A stretch of DNA of 64,000 nucleotides from Bacteroides faecichinchillae JCM 17102 (lineage in GTDB: Bacteria > Bacteroidota > Bacteroidia > Bacteroidales > Bacteroidaceae), in the NCBI RefSeq assembly GCF_000614145.1, contig NZ_BAKK01000017.1:1-64000 (forward strand). The letters run 5' to 3'. How positions within the stretch are numbered: position 1 is the stretch's first letter; the number at the start of each line of letters is the position of its first letter. Below the pieces are notes generated by a model that searched no databases, was not told the origin of the DNA, and saw only the letters and a program-made list of their open reading frames with translations. Positions 18,313-29,157 of this stretch are shown here, in pieces. The position numbers and the translations under genes are program-made.

Positions 18313-18375
18313 ATGAGAACAATGTTAGTAAATACATATTGGTGGTGGCGCCCGTTACAACTCCGACAGTCGTAA
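18313..18375 (+). CDS. trpL: trp operon leader peptide
   Basis: A 20-codon frame with three consecutive Trp codons (TGGTGGTGG) in the segment NTYWWWRP, ending at TAA 18373-18375. It sits between the trp promoter and a strong terminator hairpin, the arrangement of ribosome-mediated attenuation: stalling on Trp codons when charged tRNA-Trp is scarce would prevent terminator formation. Known trp leaders of Bacteroidetes (Rfam lists a Bacteroid-trp RNA) have this design. Confidence 0.88.
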   Translation: MRTMLVNTYWWWRPLQLRQS

Positions 18376-18424
18376 GGGAGCAGTGCTCGTATGTATATAC
18401 TTCATTAAAGATATAAGATATTTG

Positions 18425-18463
18425 AAAGAGCCCTGTCGCAACTTGCGACAGGGCTCTTTTCGT
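18425..18463 (+). terminator. trp attenuator terminator
   Basis: AAAGAGCCCTGTCGCA (18425-18440) pairs perfectly with TGCGACAGGGCTCTTT (18444-18459) around a three-base loop, followed by TTTTCG. The stem has 16 base pairs. A smaller GAGC...GCTC hairpin just after the leader stop (about 18378-18389) could be part of the alternative, antitermination fold. trpB starts about 55 bases downstream. Confidence 0.9.
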
Positions 18464-18515
18464 ATACTCAAATTTCAAATCTAGTTAGAGTTTTAACAAA
18501 ATAAAAATAAGAATC

Positions 18516-19696
18516 ATGAAAAGTTTTTTAGTTGATCAGGATGGTTATTACGGAGAGTTCGGTGGTGCATATGTACCGGAAATACTCCACAAATGTGTAG
18601 AGGAATTGAAGAATACGTATCTTGAAGTACTCGAAAGTGAAGAATTTAAAAAAGAGTTCGACCAATTATTACGTGACTACGTAGACGTCCTTCACCTCTC
18701 TATCTGGCACGACGACTTTCCGAGAAGTATGGTTGCAAATTGTATCTCAAACGAGAAGATTTAAATCATACGGGCGCCCATAAGATCAATAATACTATTG
18801 GACAAATCCTATTAGCACGTCGCATGGGTAAAAAAAGAATTATTGCTGAAACGGGTGCCGGACAACATGGAGTAGCAACAGCTACCGTATGTGCACTGAT
18901 GAATATGGAATGCATTGTATATATGGGCAAAACAGATGTTGAGCGCCAACATATCAATGTAGAAAAAATGAAAATGTTAGGTGCAACAGTAATCCCCGTC
19001 ACTTCCGGTAACATGACCTTGAAGGACGCAACAAATGAAGCAATCCGCGACTGGTGCTGTCATCCTTCGGATACTTATTATATTATCGGTTCCACCGTAG
19101 GGCCACACCCCTATCCCGACATGGTAGCACGTTTGCAATCTGTTATTAGTAAAGAGATCAAAAAACAACTTTTGGAGAAAGAGGGACGTGACCATCCTGA
19201 TTATCTGATCGCCTGTGTAGGAGGAGGCAGTAATGCTGCCGGAACTATTTATCATTTTATCAATGACGAACGAATCAATATCGTTCTTGCAGAAGCCGGT
19301 GGGAAAGGAATAGAAACAGGAATGACTGCCGCAACCATCCAGTTAGGTAAAATGGGAATCATCCATGGAGCACGAACTTACGTTATCCAAGACGAAGACG
19401 GACAAATTGAAGAACCTTATTCTATCTCTGCTGGGCTTGATTATCCCGGTATCGGACCTATCCACGCCAATCTTGCAGCACAAAAGCGTGCTACTGTATT
19501 GGCTATAAATGATGATGAAGCGATAGAAGCGGCCTATGAACTAACCAAACTTGAAGGTATTATTCCTGCATTAGAATCGGCACATGCACTTGGTGCTTTG
19601 AAAAAGATGAAGTTTAAAACTAATGACATAGTCGTACTTACGGTGTCAGGACGTGGAGATAAAGATGTTGAAACGTATTTAGCGTTTAACGATTAA
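18516..19696 (+). pseudogene. trpB: Tryptophan synthase beta chain, frameshifted
   Basis: PLP enzyme condensing indole and serine. Frames 18516-18764 and 18740-19696 form one gene of about 394 codons: adding one base at 18683-18685 (GTAGACGTC to GTAGGACGTC) restores [16 protein letters not shown] leading into [18 protein letters not shown], which holds the PLP lysine in HTGAHKINN. The phosphate-binding GGGSNA motif is present near residue 240. All other family motifs are intact, so the enzyme is very likely functional in the organism and the break an artefact. First gene of the trp operon, as usual in Bacteroides. Confidence 0.93.
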
Positions 19697-19729
19697 TAAA
19701 AAATGATCGACCATTCAAAATTAACAAAG

Positions 19730-21136
19730 ATGAAAACATTTAATTACACCACTCATAGTAAACAGGTACTTGGAGATATGCATACTCCTGTCAGTATCTA
19801 TCTGAAAGTACGCGATATGTATCCACAATCCGCATTAATGGAAAGTTCCGACTATCATGCCGGAGAAAATTCGTTGTCATTCATCGCGCTTTGCCCATTG
19901 GCAACTATCGGAATAAATAGTAGTATCGTAACTACTACTTATCCGGATCAGTCCCAAACAGAAGAGCCATTAGGTAAAACTTTCACTGTAGAAAAAGCCA
20001 TGAATCGTTTTATTAATCAGTTTCATGTCAGCGGAGAAAACAAAAATGTATGTGGACTCTATGGATACACTACTTTTAATGCGGTAAAATATTTCGAAAA
20101 GATTCCTGTAAAAGAAAGCCATGATGAACAAAATGACGCACCGGATCTACTATACATATTATATAAATATATAATTGTCTTCAATCATTTCAAAAATGAA
20201 TTGACATTAGTAGAGATGCTTTCCGAAGGCGAAAAAAGCGGCTTGGCTGAACTAGAGGCAGCTATTGAAAACCGTAATTATGCTTCATACAATTTTGCAG
20301 TTACAGGCCCTGTTACCAGTCCCATTACCGACGAACAACACAAAGCCAACGTGCGAAAAGGAATTGCTCACTGTATGCGTGGAGATGTATTCCAAATCGT
20401 CCTTTCCCGCAGATTTATACAGCCGTATTCCGGAGATGATTTCAAAGTTTATCGCGCCTTACGTAGTATAAATCCTTCTCCCTATCTTTTCTACTTTGAT
20501 TTCGGAGGATATCGCATATTTGGTTCTTCACCTGAAACACATTGTAAAATAGAAAATGGACACGCCTATATTGATCCGATTGCCGGAACAACACGTCGTA
20601 CAGGAGATACAGTCAAAGACCGTGAATTAACAGAAGCATTGTTAGCCGATCCCAAGGAAAATGCAGAACATGTCATGTTGGTAGATCTGGCAAGAAATGA
20701 TCTTTCACGAAATTGTTATGACGTACGAGTGCTATTCTATAAAGAACCCCAATATTACAGTCATGTCATCCATTTAGTTAGTCGTGTTTCCGGAGTATTG
20801 AATGAAGGAGCGGATAAAATAAAAACTTTTATCGACACTTTCCCGGCAGGGACTTTAAGCGGTGCTCCCAAAGTTCGTGCCATGCAACTGATCAGCGAAA
20901 TAGAACCGCATAATCGTGGTGCTTACGGAGGCTGTATCGGATTCATCGGATTGAACGGAGAGTTAAATCAAGCTATCACTATACGTACCTTTGTCAGTCG
21001 TAACAACGAATTGTGGTTTCAAGCCGGAGGAGGTATAGTAGCACGTAGCCAGGAAGAATATGAGTTACAAGAAGTGAACAATAAACTAGGAGCTTTGAAA
21101 AAAGCGATTGATTTAGCCGTTACATTAAAGAATTGA
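19730..21136 (+). CDS. trpE: Anthranilate synthase component I
   Basis: Chorismate-using lyase subunit forming anthranilate with TrpG. About 468 residues from the ATG at 19730, chosen because the following MKTFNYTTHSKQVLGD begins the conserved region; an in-frame ATG at 19703 would add nine residues. Chorismate-binding signatures include FQIVLSRRF, DPIAGTTRRTG, LVDLARNDLSR, and FPAGTLSGAPKVRAM. The N-terminal feedback-site residues are in the LMESSDYHAGENSLSF segment. Confidence 0.95.
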   Translation: MKTFNYTTHSKQVLGDMHTPVSIYLKVRDMYPQSALMESSDYHAGENSLSFIALCPLATIGINSSIVTTTYPDQSQTEEPLGKTFTVEKAMNRFINQFHVSGENKNVCGLYGYTTFNAVKYFEKIPVKESHDEQNDAPDLLYILYKYIIVFNHFKNELTLVEMLSEGEKSGLAELEAAIENRNYASYNFAVTGPVTSPITDEQHKANVRKGIAHCMRGDVFQIVLSRRFIQPYSGDDFKVYRALRSINPSPYLFYFDFGGYRIFGSSPETHCKIENGHAYIDPIAGTTRRTGDTVKDRELTEALLADPKENAEHVMLVDLARNDLSRNCYDVRVLFYKEPQYYSHVIHLVSRVSGVLNEGADKIKTFIDTFPAGTLSGAPKVRAMQLISEIEPHNRGAYGGCIGFIGLNGELNQAITIRTFVSRNNELWFQAGGGIVARSQEEYELQEVNNKLGALKKAIDLAVTLKN

Positions 21137-21197
21137 TCTTAGTAATTCTACTTAAAACTTCATTTTAAGATATCAACTTTAAAAATAAAATAGAAAA

Positions 21198-21787
21198 ATG
21201 AAAATATTACTTTTAGACAACTATGATTCTTTCACCTACAACCTTTTACATGTTGTAAAAGAGCTTGGTGCTCTAGACATAGAAGTATTTCGTAATGACC
21301 AGATATCTCTTGACAAAGTTGAACAATTCGATAAAATAATCCTTTCTCCCGGACCGGGAATACCAGAGGAAGCCGGATTATTACTACCTATTATCAAAAG
21401 ATATGCACCAACTAAAAGTATTTTGGGAGTTTGCTTGGGACATCAAGCCATTGGAGAATCTTTCGGTGCCCATTTGGAAAACCTGAAAGAAGTGTATCAT
21501 GGAGTACAGACTCCGGTATCCATCCTTCGTGAAGATATTCTATTTCAACACTTAGGGAAAGAAATACCTGTGGGACGCTACCACTCGTGGGTAGTCAGTC
21601 GTGATAATTTCCCCGACTGTCTGGAAATCACAGCAGAAAGTAAAGAAGGGCAGATCATGCACTACGCCACAAAACTTATGATGTACATGGAATTCAATTT
21701 CATCCAGAATCCGTACTAACTCCACAAGGTAAAGAAATTATCAAGAACTTTTTAAATAGCCAAACTTATGAAACAGATTCTATATAA
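21198..21787 (+). pseudogene. trpG: Anthranilate synthase component II (glutamine amidotransferase), frameshifted at the 3' end
   Basis: Class I amidotransferase delivering ammonia to TrpE. The nucleophile lies in GVCLGHQAIGE near residue 80 and the frame starts LLLDNYDSFTYNL. As read, the frame ends at 21719 in FNFIQNPY and lacks the His-Glu dyad. Adding one A to the run at 21671-21674 restores [13 protein letters not shown], with catalytic His and Glu, and moves the stop to 21785-21787, overlapping trpD by 20 bases. Without the correction the protein would be inactive. Confidence 0.92.
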
Positions 21788-22763
21788 ACTTTTTGAACAT
21801 CAATATCTAGGACGCAACGAAGCTCGCACTATTTTACAAAATATTGCACAAGGAAAGTATAATGATGTACAAGTCGCTTCACTAATTACTGTCTTTTTGA
21901 TGCGTAATATTTCTGTAGAAGAATTATGCGGATTCCGCGATGCTTTGTTAGAAATGCGTGTTCCTGTTGATTTAAGTGAGTTTTCACCAATAGACATTGT
22001 GGGTACAGGAGGTGATGGAAAAAACACTTTCAACATTTCTACAGCCGCTTCCTTTACTGTAGCCGGAGCAGGTTTTCCTGTTGTAAAACATGGTAATTAT
22101 GGAGCAACTTCTGTCAGTGGAGCTAGTAATGTAATGGAGCAACATGGAGTCAAATTCACAAGCAATGTAGATCAATTACGTCGAAGCATTGAACAGTGTA
22201 ACATCGCGTATCTACATGCACCGTTATTTAATCCGGCTCTGAAAGCTGTTGCACCTGTACGTAAAGGACTAGCCGTACGTACCTTCTTCAATATGCTCGG
22301 TCCATTAGTTAACCCTGTACTTCCTGCTTATCAACTATTGGGTGTCTATAATCTACCTTTGCTACGTCTTTACACTTACACTTATCAGGAAAGTAAAACA
22401 AAGTTCGCAGTAGTTCATAGTCTGGATGGATACGATGAAATCTCTCTGACTAACGAATTTAAAGTTGCCACCTGTAATCACGAGAAAATTTATACTCCGG
22501 AAAGTCTTGGCTTTTCCCGATGCACCGAAGCAGAACTGGATGGTGGACAAACTCCCGAAGATGCTGCAAATATTTTTGACAGTGTAATGAATAATACAGC
22601 TACAAATGCACAGAAAAATGCAGTAATGATCAATGCAGCTTTTGCTATTCATGTGATTTGCCCTGAAAATACAATTGAAGAATGCATTGCTCTTGCTAAA
22701 GAATCACTGGAAAGCGGAAGGGCACTAGCAACCCTCAAAAAATTTATCGAACTAAATAAATAA
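21768..22763 (+). CDS. trpD: Anthranilate phosphoribosyltransferase
   Basis: Transfers phosphoribose from PRPP to anthranilate. 331 residues with the PRPP-binding [16 protein letters not shown] motif near residue 78, the [16 protein letters not shown] segment near residue 105, and [13 protein letters not shown] near residue 165. Starts inside the restored end of trpG, implying coupled translation. Confidence 0.96.
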   Translation: MKQILYKLFEHQYLGRNEARTILQNIAQGKYNDVQVASLITVFLMRNISVEELCGFRDALLEMRVPVDLSEFSPIDIVGTGGDGKNTFNISTAASFTVAGAGFPVVKHGNYGATSVSGASNVMEQHGVKFTSNVDQLRRSIEQCNIAYLHAPLFNPALKAVAPVRKGLAVRTFFNMLGPLVNPVLPAYQLLGVYNLPLLRLYTYTYQESKTKFAVVHSLDGYDEISLTNEFKVATCNHEKIYTPESLGFSRCTEAELDGGQTPEDAANIFDSVMNNTATNAQKNAVMINAAFAIHVICPENTIEECIALAKESLESGRALATLKKFIELNK

Positions 22764-22770
22764 AACTCGT

Positions 22771-23553
22771 ATGAAAGATATATTATCTGAAATCATAGCT
22801 AACAAACGATTCGAAGTTGATCTGCAAAAACAAACGATATCACTCGAACAATTGCAAGAAGGTATCGGGGATATTCCGATGGCACGTTCCATGAAGCAAG
22901 CTTTATCTTCCTCCAGTTCAGGCATTATTGCTGAATTCAAACGCCGCTCACCTTCAAAAGGATGGATCAAGCAGGAGGCCTGTCCGAAAGAGATTGTTCC
23001 TTCATATGTTGCAGCAGGTGCTTCCGCATTATCGATACTTACCGATGAAAAGTTTTTTGGTGGCTCTTTGAAAGACATTCGTACAGTACGTCCTTTAGTC
23101 GATATACCAATTCTCAGAAAAGATTTTATCATTGATGAATACCAATTATATCAGGCAAGGATTGTCGGTGCAGATGCAGTCCTTCTCATCGCTGCCGCAC
23201 TAGAAAAAGACAAATGTCAGCAATTGACAGAACAGGCGCATGTATTGGGACTGGAAGTTTTGTTAGAAATTCATAGTATCGAAGAATTATCATATATAAA
23301 TAATGAGGTTGATATGGTAGGTATCAATAACCGTAATTTGGGAACATTTATTACTGATATTGAGAATTCCTTCCGTCTGGCCAGACAACTTCCTCAAGAT
23401 ACAGTGTTGGTTTCGGAAAGCGGTATCTCTAAACCTGAAGTAGTAAAACGACTTCAAGCATATGGATTCCATGGTTTCTTGATCGGAGAAACATTTATGA
23501 AAACTCCACAACCTGGAGAAACTCTACAAAGTTTTATACAATCAATTCAATAA
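22771..23553 (+). CDS. trpC: Indole-3-glycerol phosphate synthase
   Basis: TIM-barrel enzyme closing the indole ring. 260 residues; visible motifs are IIAEFKRRSPSKGWI near residue 52 (catalytic Lys), LRKDFIIDEYQ near residue 115, VGINNRNLGTF near residue 188, and VSESGISKPE near residue 218. Only seven bases separate it from trpD. Confidence 0.96.
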   Translation: MKDILSEIIANKRFEVDLQKQTISLEQLQEGIGDIPMARSMKQALSSSSSGIIAEFKRRSPSKGWIKQEACPKEIVPSYVAAGASALSILTDEKFFGGSLKDIRTVRPLVDIPILRKDFIIDEYQLYQARIVGADAVLLIAAALEKDKCQQLTEQAHVLGLEVLLEIHSIEELSYINNEVDMVGINNRNLGTFITDIENSFRLARQLPQDTVLVSESGISKPEVVKRLQAYGFHGFLIGETFMKTPQPGETLQSFIQSIQ

Positions 23554-23580
23554 TCCCTGATCTTCAAAACAAATAGTATC

Positions 23581-24207
23581 ATGGTAAATAGAAAAATAAT
23601 CAAAGTATGCGGTATGCGAGAAGCTGAGAATATACAAAGCTTGGAAGAATTTGGATGTATAGATATGATAGGTTTCATCTTCTATCCTCAATCTCCCCGG
23701 TTTGTATATGAGTTACCCTCCTATTTGCCAACTCACTCTCAACGTGTCGGAGTATTTGTAAACGAAGACAAACAAGTTATCGCTACTTATGCTGATCGTT
23801 TCGGACTGAACTATGTACAACTTCATGGCAACGAATCACCCGAATATTGCCGTTCCCTATCTACTCACGGAATAAAAATTATCAAAGCTTTCTCTATAGC
23901 CAATATCCAAGATTTGGAAAATGTATGCAAATACGAAGAAGTCTGTGATTATTTCCTATTCGACACTAAATGTAAACAGTACGGTGGTTCCGGTTCACAA
24001 TTCGATTGGAATATTCTCCGTACCTATAATGGGAAGACTTCATTTCTTCTAAGCGGAGGTATCAATATGAATAGTATTCAGTTATTGAAAATATTCAAAC
24101 ATCCACGTTTAGCAGGTTACGATATCAACAGCCGTTTTGAATTGGAACCGGGGAAAAAAGATACGAAGCGCATTCAGGAATTTCTCCATAAATTAGAAAC
24201 TATATAA
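23581..24207 (+). CDS. trpF: Phosphoribosylanthranilate isomerase
   Basis: Amadori isomerase before TrpC in the pathway; standalone, not fused to trpC. 208 residues with the catalytic Cys in IKVCGMREAENI near residue 10, VGVFVNED near residue 58, YVQLHGNESPEYC near residue 82, and the Asp in LFDTKCKQYGGSG near residue 128 followed by LSGGINMNS. Confidence 0.95.
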   Translation: MVNRKIIKVCGMREAENIQSLEEFGCIDMIGFIFYPQSPRFVYELPSYLPTHSQRVGVFVNEDKQVIATYADRFGLNYVQLHGNESPEYCRSLSTHGIKIIKAFSIANIQDLENVCKYEEVCDYFLFDTKCKQYGGSGSQFDWNILRTYNGKTSFLLSGGINMNSIQLLKIFKHPRLAGYDINSRFELEPGKKDTKRIQEFLHKLETI

Positions 24208-24229
24208 TCAATCAAAAATAATCAAAGTC

Positions 24230-25000
24230 ATGAATAGAATAAACCAACTTTTCAGCAGTAACAAGAAGAATTTACTTTCCATTTATTTTTGTGCAGGCAA
24301 CCCAACCTTAGAGAGTACTGCCAATGTAATCCGTACCCTCGAGAAACAAGGTGTCAATATGATTGAAATCGGGATTCCATTCAGTGATCCTATGGCTGAC
24401 GGGATTGTCATTCAGAATGCTGCCACTCAGGCATTACGTAATGGCATGTCTCTGAGAATTCTTTTTGAGCAACTACGTGATATTCGTCAGGATGTAAAAA
24501 TACCACTCATATTAATGGGATATTTAAATCCAATCATGCAATTTGGATTTGAGAACTTCTGCCAAAAGTGTGTAGAATGTGGCATCGACGGTGTTATTAT
24601 TCCGGACCTACCTTTCAAAGACTATCAGGAACAGTATCGTATCATAACTGAACGTTATAACATCAAAGTGATTATGCTTATTACTCCTGAAACAAGTGAA
24701 GGGCGAGTAAAAGAAATCGACACACATACAGATGGATTCATTTATATGGTATCGTCGGCAGCTACGACTGGTGCCCAGCAAGATTTCGATGGACAAAAAA
24801 AGGCTTATTTTAAAAAGATAGAAGATATGCATTTGAATAATCCTTTGATGGTAGGTTTCGGAATCTCCAATAAAGCAACTTTCGAAGCAGCTTGTAAGCA
24901 TGCTTCCGGAGCTATTATCGGTAGTCGTTTCGTAACTTTACTTGAAGAAGAAAAAGATCCTGAGAAAGCAATCATTCGCTTAAAAGAAGCACTCAAATAA
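24230..25000 (+). CDS. trpA: Tryptophan synthase alpha chain
   Basis: Cleaves indole-3-glycerol phosphate and channels indole to TrpB. 256 residues; the catalytic Glu lies in MIEIGIPFSDPMADGI near residue 48 and the catalytic Asp in GVIIPDLPFKDY near residue 125, with VGFGISNKATF near residue 207. Last gene of the operon, separated from trpB by the other five genes, as is usual in Bacteroidetes. Confidence 0.96.
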   Translation: MNRINQLFSSNKKNLLSIYFCAGNPTLESTANVIRTLEKQGVNMIEIGIPFSDPMADGIVIQNAATQALRNGMSLRILFEQLRDIRQDVKIPLILMGYLNPIMQFGFENFCQKCVECGIDGVIIPDLPFKDYQEQYRIITERYNIKVIMLITPETSEGRVKEIDTHTDGFIYMVSSAATTGAQQDFDGQKKAYFKKIEDMHLNNPLMVGFGISNKATFEAACKHASGAIIGSRFVTLLEEEKDPEKAIIRLKEALK

Positions 25001-25156
25001 AAATATACCCCTAATGACAAATAGTGAATGATTTATTTCTGTAGTTTTTTCTTTTAATTCGCAGTATATATACGAATAAATATTCATTTTTATAACATTA
25101 TAATGTAAACTACCAACAAATACATCATTCACTATCTATTATTCATGATAAATCTA

Positions 25157-25164
25157 TATCTTTG
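25157..25164 (+). promoter_or_regulatory. -7 box of the asparaginase promoter
   Basis: TATCTTTG matches TAnnTTTG 29 bases before the asparaginase ATG, in the 190-base gap after trpA, so the gene is likely transcribed separately from the trp operon. Confidence 0.6.
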
Positions 25165-25192
25165 TTAGCCATTTAACAAAGATCCGTCAATT

Positions 25193-26233
25193 ATGAGAGT
25201 AAATGCCCCATCCGTTTTGTTAATTTACACAGGTGGTACTATCGGAATGATAGAAAATCCCGAAACTGGTGCCTTGGAAAACTTTAATTTCGACCACTTG
25301 CTCAAGCATGTTCCCGAATTAAAAAGATTCAATTACCGTATTTCTTCTTATCAATTTAATCCTCCTCTTGATTCTTCGGATATGGAGCCTGTCTACTGGG
25401 CCAAGTTAGTCAAGATTATCAATTACAATTATGATGATTTTGATGGTTTTGTCATCCTTCATGGGACAGATACAATGGCCTACACTGCCTCTGCACTAAG
25501 TTTTATGCTCGAGAATCTGAGTAAACCGGTGATCTTAACAGGCTCTCAGCTCCCTATTGGAACATTACGTACAGATGGAAAAGAAAACCTAATTACATCA
25601 ATTGAGATAGCAGCAGCAAAACATACTGACGGTACGGCTATTGTCCCTGAAGTCTGTATTTTCTTTGAGAATCACTTAATGCGTGGTAACCGTACAACCA
25701 AAATAAACGCTGAAAATTTCAATGCTTTTCGTTCTTTCAATTACCCCCCACTGGCACGAGTAGGTATTCATATTAAATATGAACCTAACCTTATTCGCAA
25801 ACCAGATCCAAACAAACCACTCAAACCGCATTATTTATTTGACACCAACGTTGTTATACTTACTCTTTTCCCTGGTATTCAAGAAGAGATAGTCACTTCC
25901 CTACTCCATGTCCCTGGTCTGAAAGCTGTTGTTCTGAAAACATTTGGTTCAGGAAATGCACCACAAAAAGAGTGGTTTATCAGGCAATTAAAAGAGGCAA
26001 CAGAACGAGGAATTATTATAGTAAATATTACACAATGCTCCTCCGGAGCTGTAGAAATGGAACGTTATGAAACTGGAATGCATTTATTAGAAGCAGGAGT
26101 TATCAGTGGTTATGATAGCACTCCGGAATGTGCAATTACTAAATTAATGTTTTTATTGGGACACGAATTACCCAACAAGGAGATTCGCAATAAAATGGAT
26201 TCATGCCTAATTGGGGAAATTACTAAGTCATAA
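25193..26233 (+). CDS. ansA: L-asparaginase, type I
   Basis: Hydrolyses asparagine to aspartate and ammonia in the cytosol. 346 residues without signal peptide, matching the cytosolic type I enzyme. Catalytic threonines are visible in LLIYTGGTIGMIE near residue 14 and in VILHGTDTMAYTASALSF near residue 90, and GSQLPIGTLRTDGKEN follows near residue 118. It has its own promoter and lies behind trpA only by position. Confidence 0.93.
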   Translation: MRVNAPSVLLIYTGGTIGMIENPETGALENFNFDHLLKHVPELKRFNYRISSYQFNPPLDSSDMEPVYWAKLVKIINYNYDDFDGFVILHGTDTMAYTASALSFMLENLSKPVILTGSQLPIGTLRTDGKENLITSIEIAAAKHTDGTAIVPEVCIFFENHLMRGNRTTKINAENFNAFRSFNYPPLARVGIHIKYEPNLIRKPDPNKPLKPHYLFDTNVVILTLFPGIQEEIVTSLLHVPGLKAVVLKTFGSGNAPQKEWFIRQLKEATERGIIIVNITQCSSGAVEMERYETGMHLLEAGVISGYDSTPECAITKLMFLLGHELPNKEIRNKMDSCLIGEITKS

Positions 26234-26409
26234 AAGTATATATCATATAGACAATTATCTTCTTTGATTTTTTCTATTTTATGCGCTATAATAAAGAAAA
26301 AATCAAAGGGCTTTCACTTTTTAAAGCTAAAATTGAAACTAAAAAAGTAATATATTGTTCTAACAAACAAAAAAATCAATAAATACATCTTTATTTAAAA
26401 ATATACAAG

Positions 26410-26417
26410 TATCTTTG
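26410..26417 (+). promoter_or_regulatory. -7 box before the first LruC lipoprotein
   Basis: TATCTTTG matches TAnnTTTG 41 bases before the ATG at 26458. Confidence 0.6.
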
Positions 26418-26457
26418 TACCAAACTAATTAACAAACAATCAAACATCTACAATAGT

Positions 26458-28919
26458 ATGAGAAGAATTATCCTATTTGCATCCATTATTGCGATAGCAA
26501 TTGTAAGCACTTTGTTTAGTTGCGTTGATTCCGATAAAAATTTCTATGATTCATCTTATCGAATGCCTAATCCAATGGGAGACGAATTTGTTGCTCCTGA
26601 TGGTTTTGATTGGTCAATGACTGAAACTACTACTGTCAGTGTGGAAGCTGACAATGAAGATGCCCAATATTATTCTTTGGTCGAAGTATTAGATGCAAAC
26701 CCATTTTCAAATTCTGACTACAATGTATTAGCCAAAGGGACCGTTAAACCTGGACAGACTTTTTCACAAGAAGTTATTTATCCACAAGGTATTACTTATC
26801 TATATATCCGTAAAACAGATCCCAAAGGTAGAGTATCCGTTAACACGCTGGCTATCGGAGATAGACAAGACTTGTCTGTAAAAACTGTAAGAGCTTTAAA
26901 AGCGAATACTCGTACTAATGAGCTCCCTGAAAAATATTCAGAAGAAACTTATGACACAACAGGAGCTATTGAACTGGTTGGTAATACCAACTGGAATCAA
27001 GATAATCATCACTTAGAAGGAGGAAAAAGTTATATAATAAAAAATTCTTTTACAGGAAACATAAATGACAATAGCCAATATAGCGGAATATTTACTATAT
27101 TTGTAGAAAGTGAATGGACTCCTCCTCACAACATGGTCCAAAGTGCCAATATTATTGTATTAAAAGGAGGTAAACTCAATATCAGTAAATTTGATTCCTT
27201 TTTAATAGGTGATAATTCTACATTGACTATTCAATCCGGAGGAAGTTTAGTCGGAAATGACTTAAGACTAGCAACAAAAACCTTGATGAAAAATTTCGGA
27301 ACAGTCAATGTAAATAGTATGAAGGATCTTAATTCAAATTGTACTTTGTACAATGCTCCTAAAGCTAGTGTTGTTATCACAGGCAAGTCCATAGGTTTAC
27401 AAGAATTTACAGTATTCACAAAAGGGCTCATTTCCAATTTCGGTGGATTTACTATTCAAAATGGTACTTTAAAATTAAATTCAGAAGATAGCATGCAGTT
27501 GTTCTACAATGGAGATGGAGCTGTCGTTAATACCCCAACATTCATTATAGGAGGAATTGGAACTAATGATGGAACAATTAATGCCCTTAAAATAACTAAT
27601 GCGGGAAATCCCACTTTTACAAATAACTGTAGCTTATATGCTAAAGAATCCTTTAATCTTTCAGGAACTAATGGAAAAATTATAATGAATAAAGGGATTC
27701 TTGCAGGAGGTATAGATGGAAACAATATTATAGCTATCCCTTCTTTCACTCTTGGTAGTGGACAAGCTACTGTTGAAATAAATAATGGTTCAATGATAAA
27801 AGCGGAAAAAATCACCATTACTGACTCTACCATCAAAACTGATTCAGAAGGGACTCGCTCATTATTAAAAGCAACCGAAAGCATTTCTACTGGATGGACT
27901 ACCTATTTTAAAGGTAATTTAGATATTGAATGTCCAGAAGGAAAATTTTCAAAAGAGGCTTATATAATGGATAATTCAGTTAAATTATATATACCAAATG
28001 GTTCTAAAACAATCATCACTTCATGTAGTGAAATAACAGAAGTTCCAGATCCGGGAACAGCCCCCAAAGACCCGCAATTCCCTATAAAGCTAGAAGATAA
28101 TCGTAACTATAGTTATCTGTTCGAAGATCAATGGCCTTTATATGGAGATTACGATATGAATGACATCGTTATGACTATCAAAAAAAGGAAATTAAAATTA
28201 TCAAAACACGATAATAAAGTTGAAGAATTCGAACTCGAGATTGAATTGAGTGCCGTTGGGGCCACAAAGAAAATCGGTGCCGCTATTATGTTTGACGGAG
28301 TTCTTGCAAGTGATATTACAGAAGAGGTAGATTTTGCCGATGACGACGATGATGATGATAATACTCTTATTAAAAACTTCAATTTAAACAATTATAATAT
28401 AGAAAAGGGACAAAAATATGCAGTAGTTCCATTGTTTGACGATGCCCATAAAGCATTGGGAAGAGATCGGTATATACAGATAAACACTATTTCCGGTCAT
28501 TCAAACAATGTCAAAAAAACAAAGACTATAGCTTTTCTATAGAATTTGATAAACCAACTCTACCAGCTGATGCCTTTAATATTAACAAATTGAATATTTT
28601 TATCATTACCGATGGGAATGCTGCAAATCGTAGAGAAATCCATGTAGCAGGTTACCAACCTACCCAACTAGCAGATGTTAGTTCATTTGGAGGAAATGAT
28701 GATGCCAGCTCTATTTCTGCTAAAAAATACTATTTGAGTAAAGAAAATCTTGCTTGGGGAATCATTGTTCCTACCAACTTTAAATGGCCATTGGAATATG
28801 TCAATATTAAAACAGCTTATAACCAATTTAATGATTGGGTAACCAGCGGTGGTGCAGGAAATAAAAACTGGTGGAATGACTGGAACGAAACAAAAGTTTT
28901 TCAAACTAATAAAAACTAA
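26458..28919 (+). pseudogene. LruC-domain (DUF4842) lipoprotein, frameshifted
   Basis: Surface or periplasmic lipoprotein of about 820 residues. A lipobox (LFSC) near residue 22 follows a hydrophobic segment. The middle, about residues 150-520, is a low-complexity beta-solenoid-like stretch rich in Gly, Asn and Thr, and the C-terminal third starts with YLFEDQWPLYGDYDMNDIV, the calcium-site-like signature of LruC domains. An acidic DDDDDDD tract lies near residue 630. The frame breaks in a run of seven A at 28513-28519; one more A joins it to DYSFSIEFDKPTLPADAF and then the 28590-28919 frame. Function unknown; its paralogue is at 35881. Confidence 0.82.
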
Positions 28920-29055
28920 CTTTAGTTCTTAATATAAGGATACGAATTTAACTGAATGAAAGGAATTCGTACCCTTAATATCAAATAAATAGCATTAATG
29001 ATGCAATCTTCAGAATTTTATCTACACAGATTGAAAGAATATTCAAAATAATAGC

Positions 29056-29063
29056 TATATTTG
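29056..29063 (+). promoter_or_regulatory. -7 box of the surface-glycan cluster promoter
   Basis: TATATTTG matches TAnnTTTG 95 bases before the receiver gene, leaving a 5' leader of roughly 88 bases. It probably serves the four-gene cluster up to 32234. Confidence 0.5.
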
Positions 29064-29157
29064 CATAGATCATAGAAATATGACAAAAGTACTTAATCTA
29101 TCCATTTAAAACCGAAGGACAAAACAAACATTAAAAAACGGTTCTAATTGTATTTAT

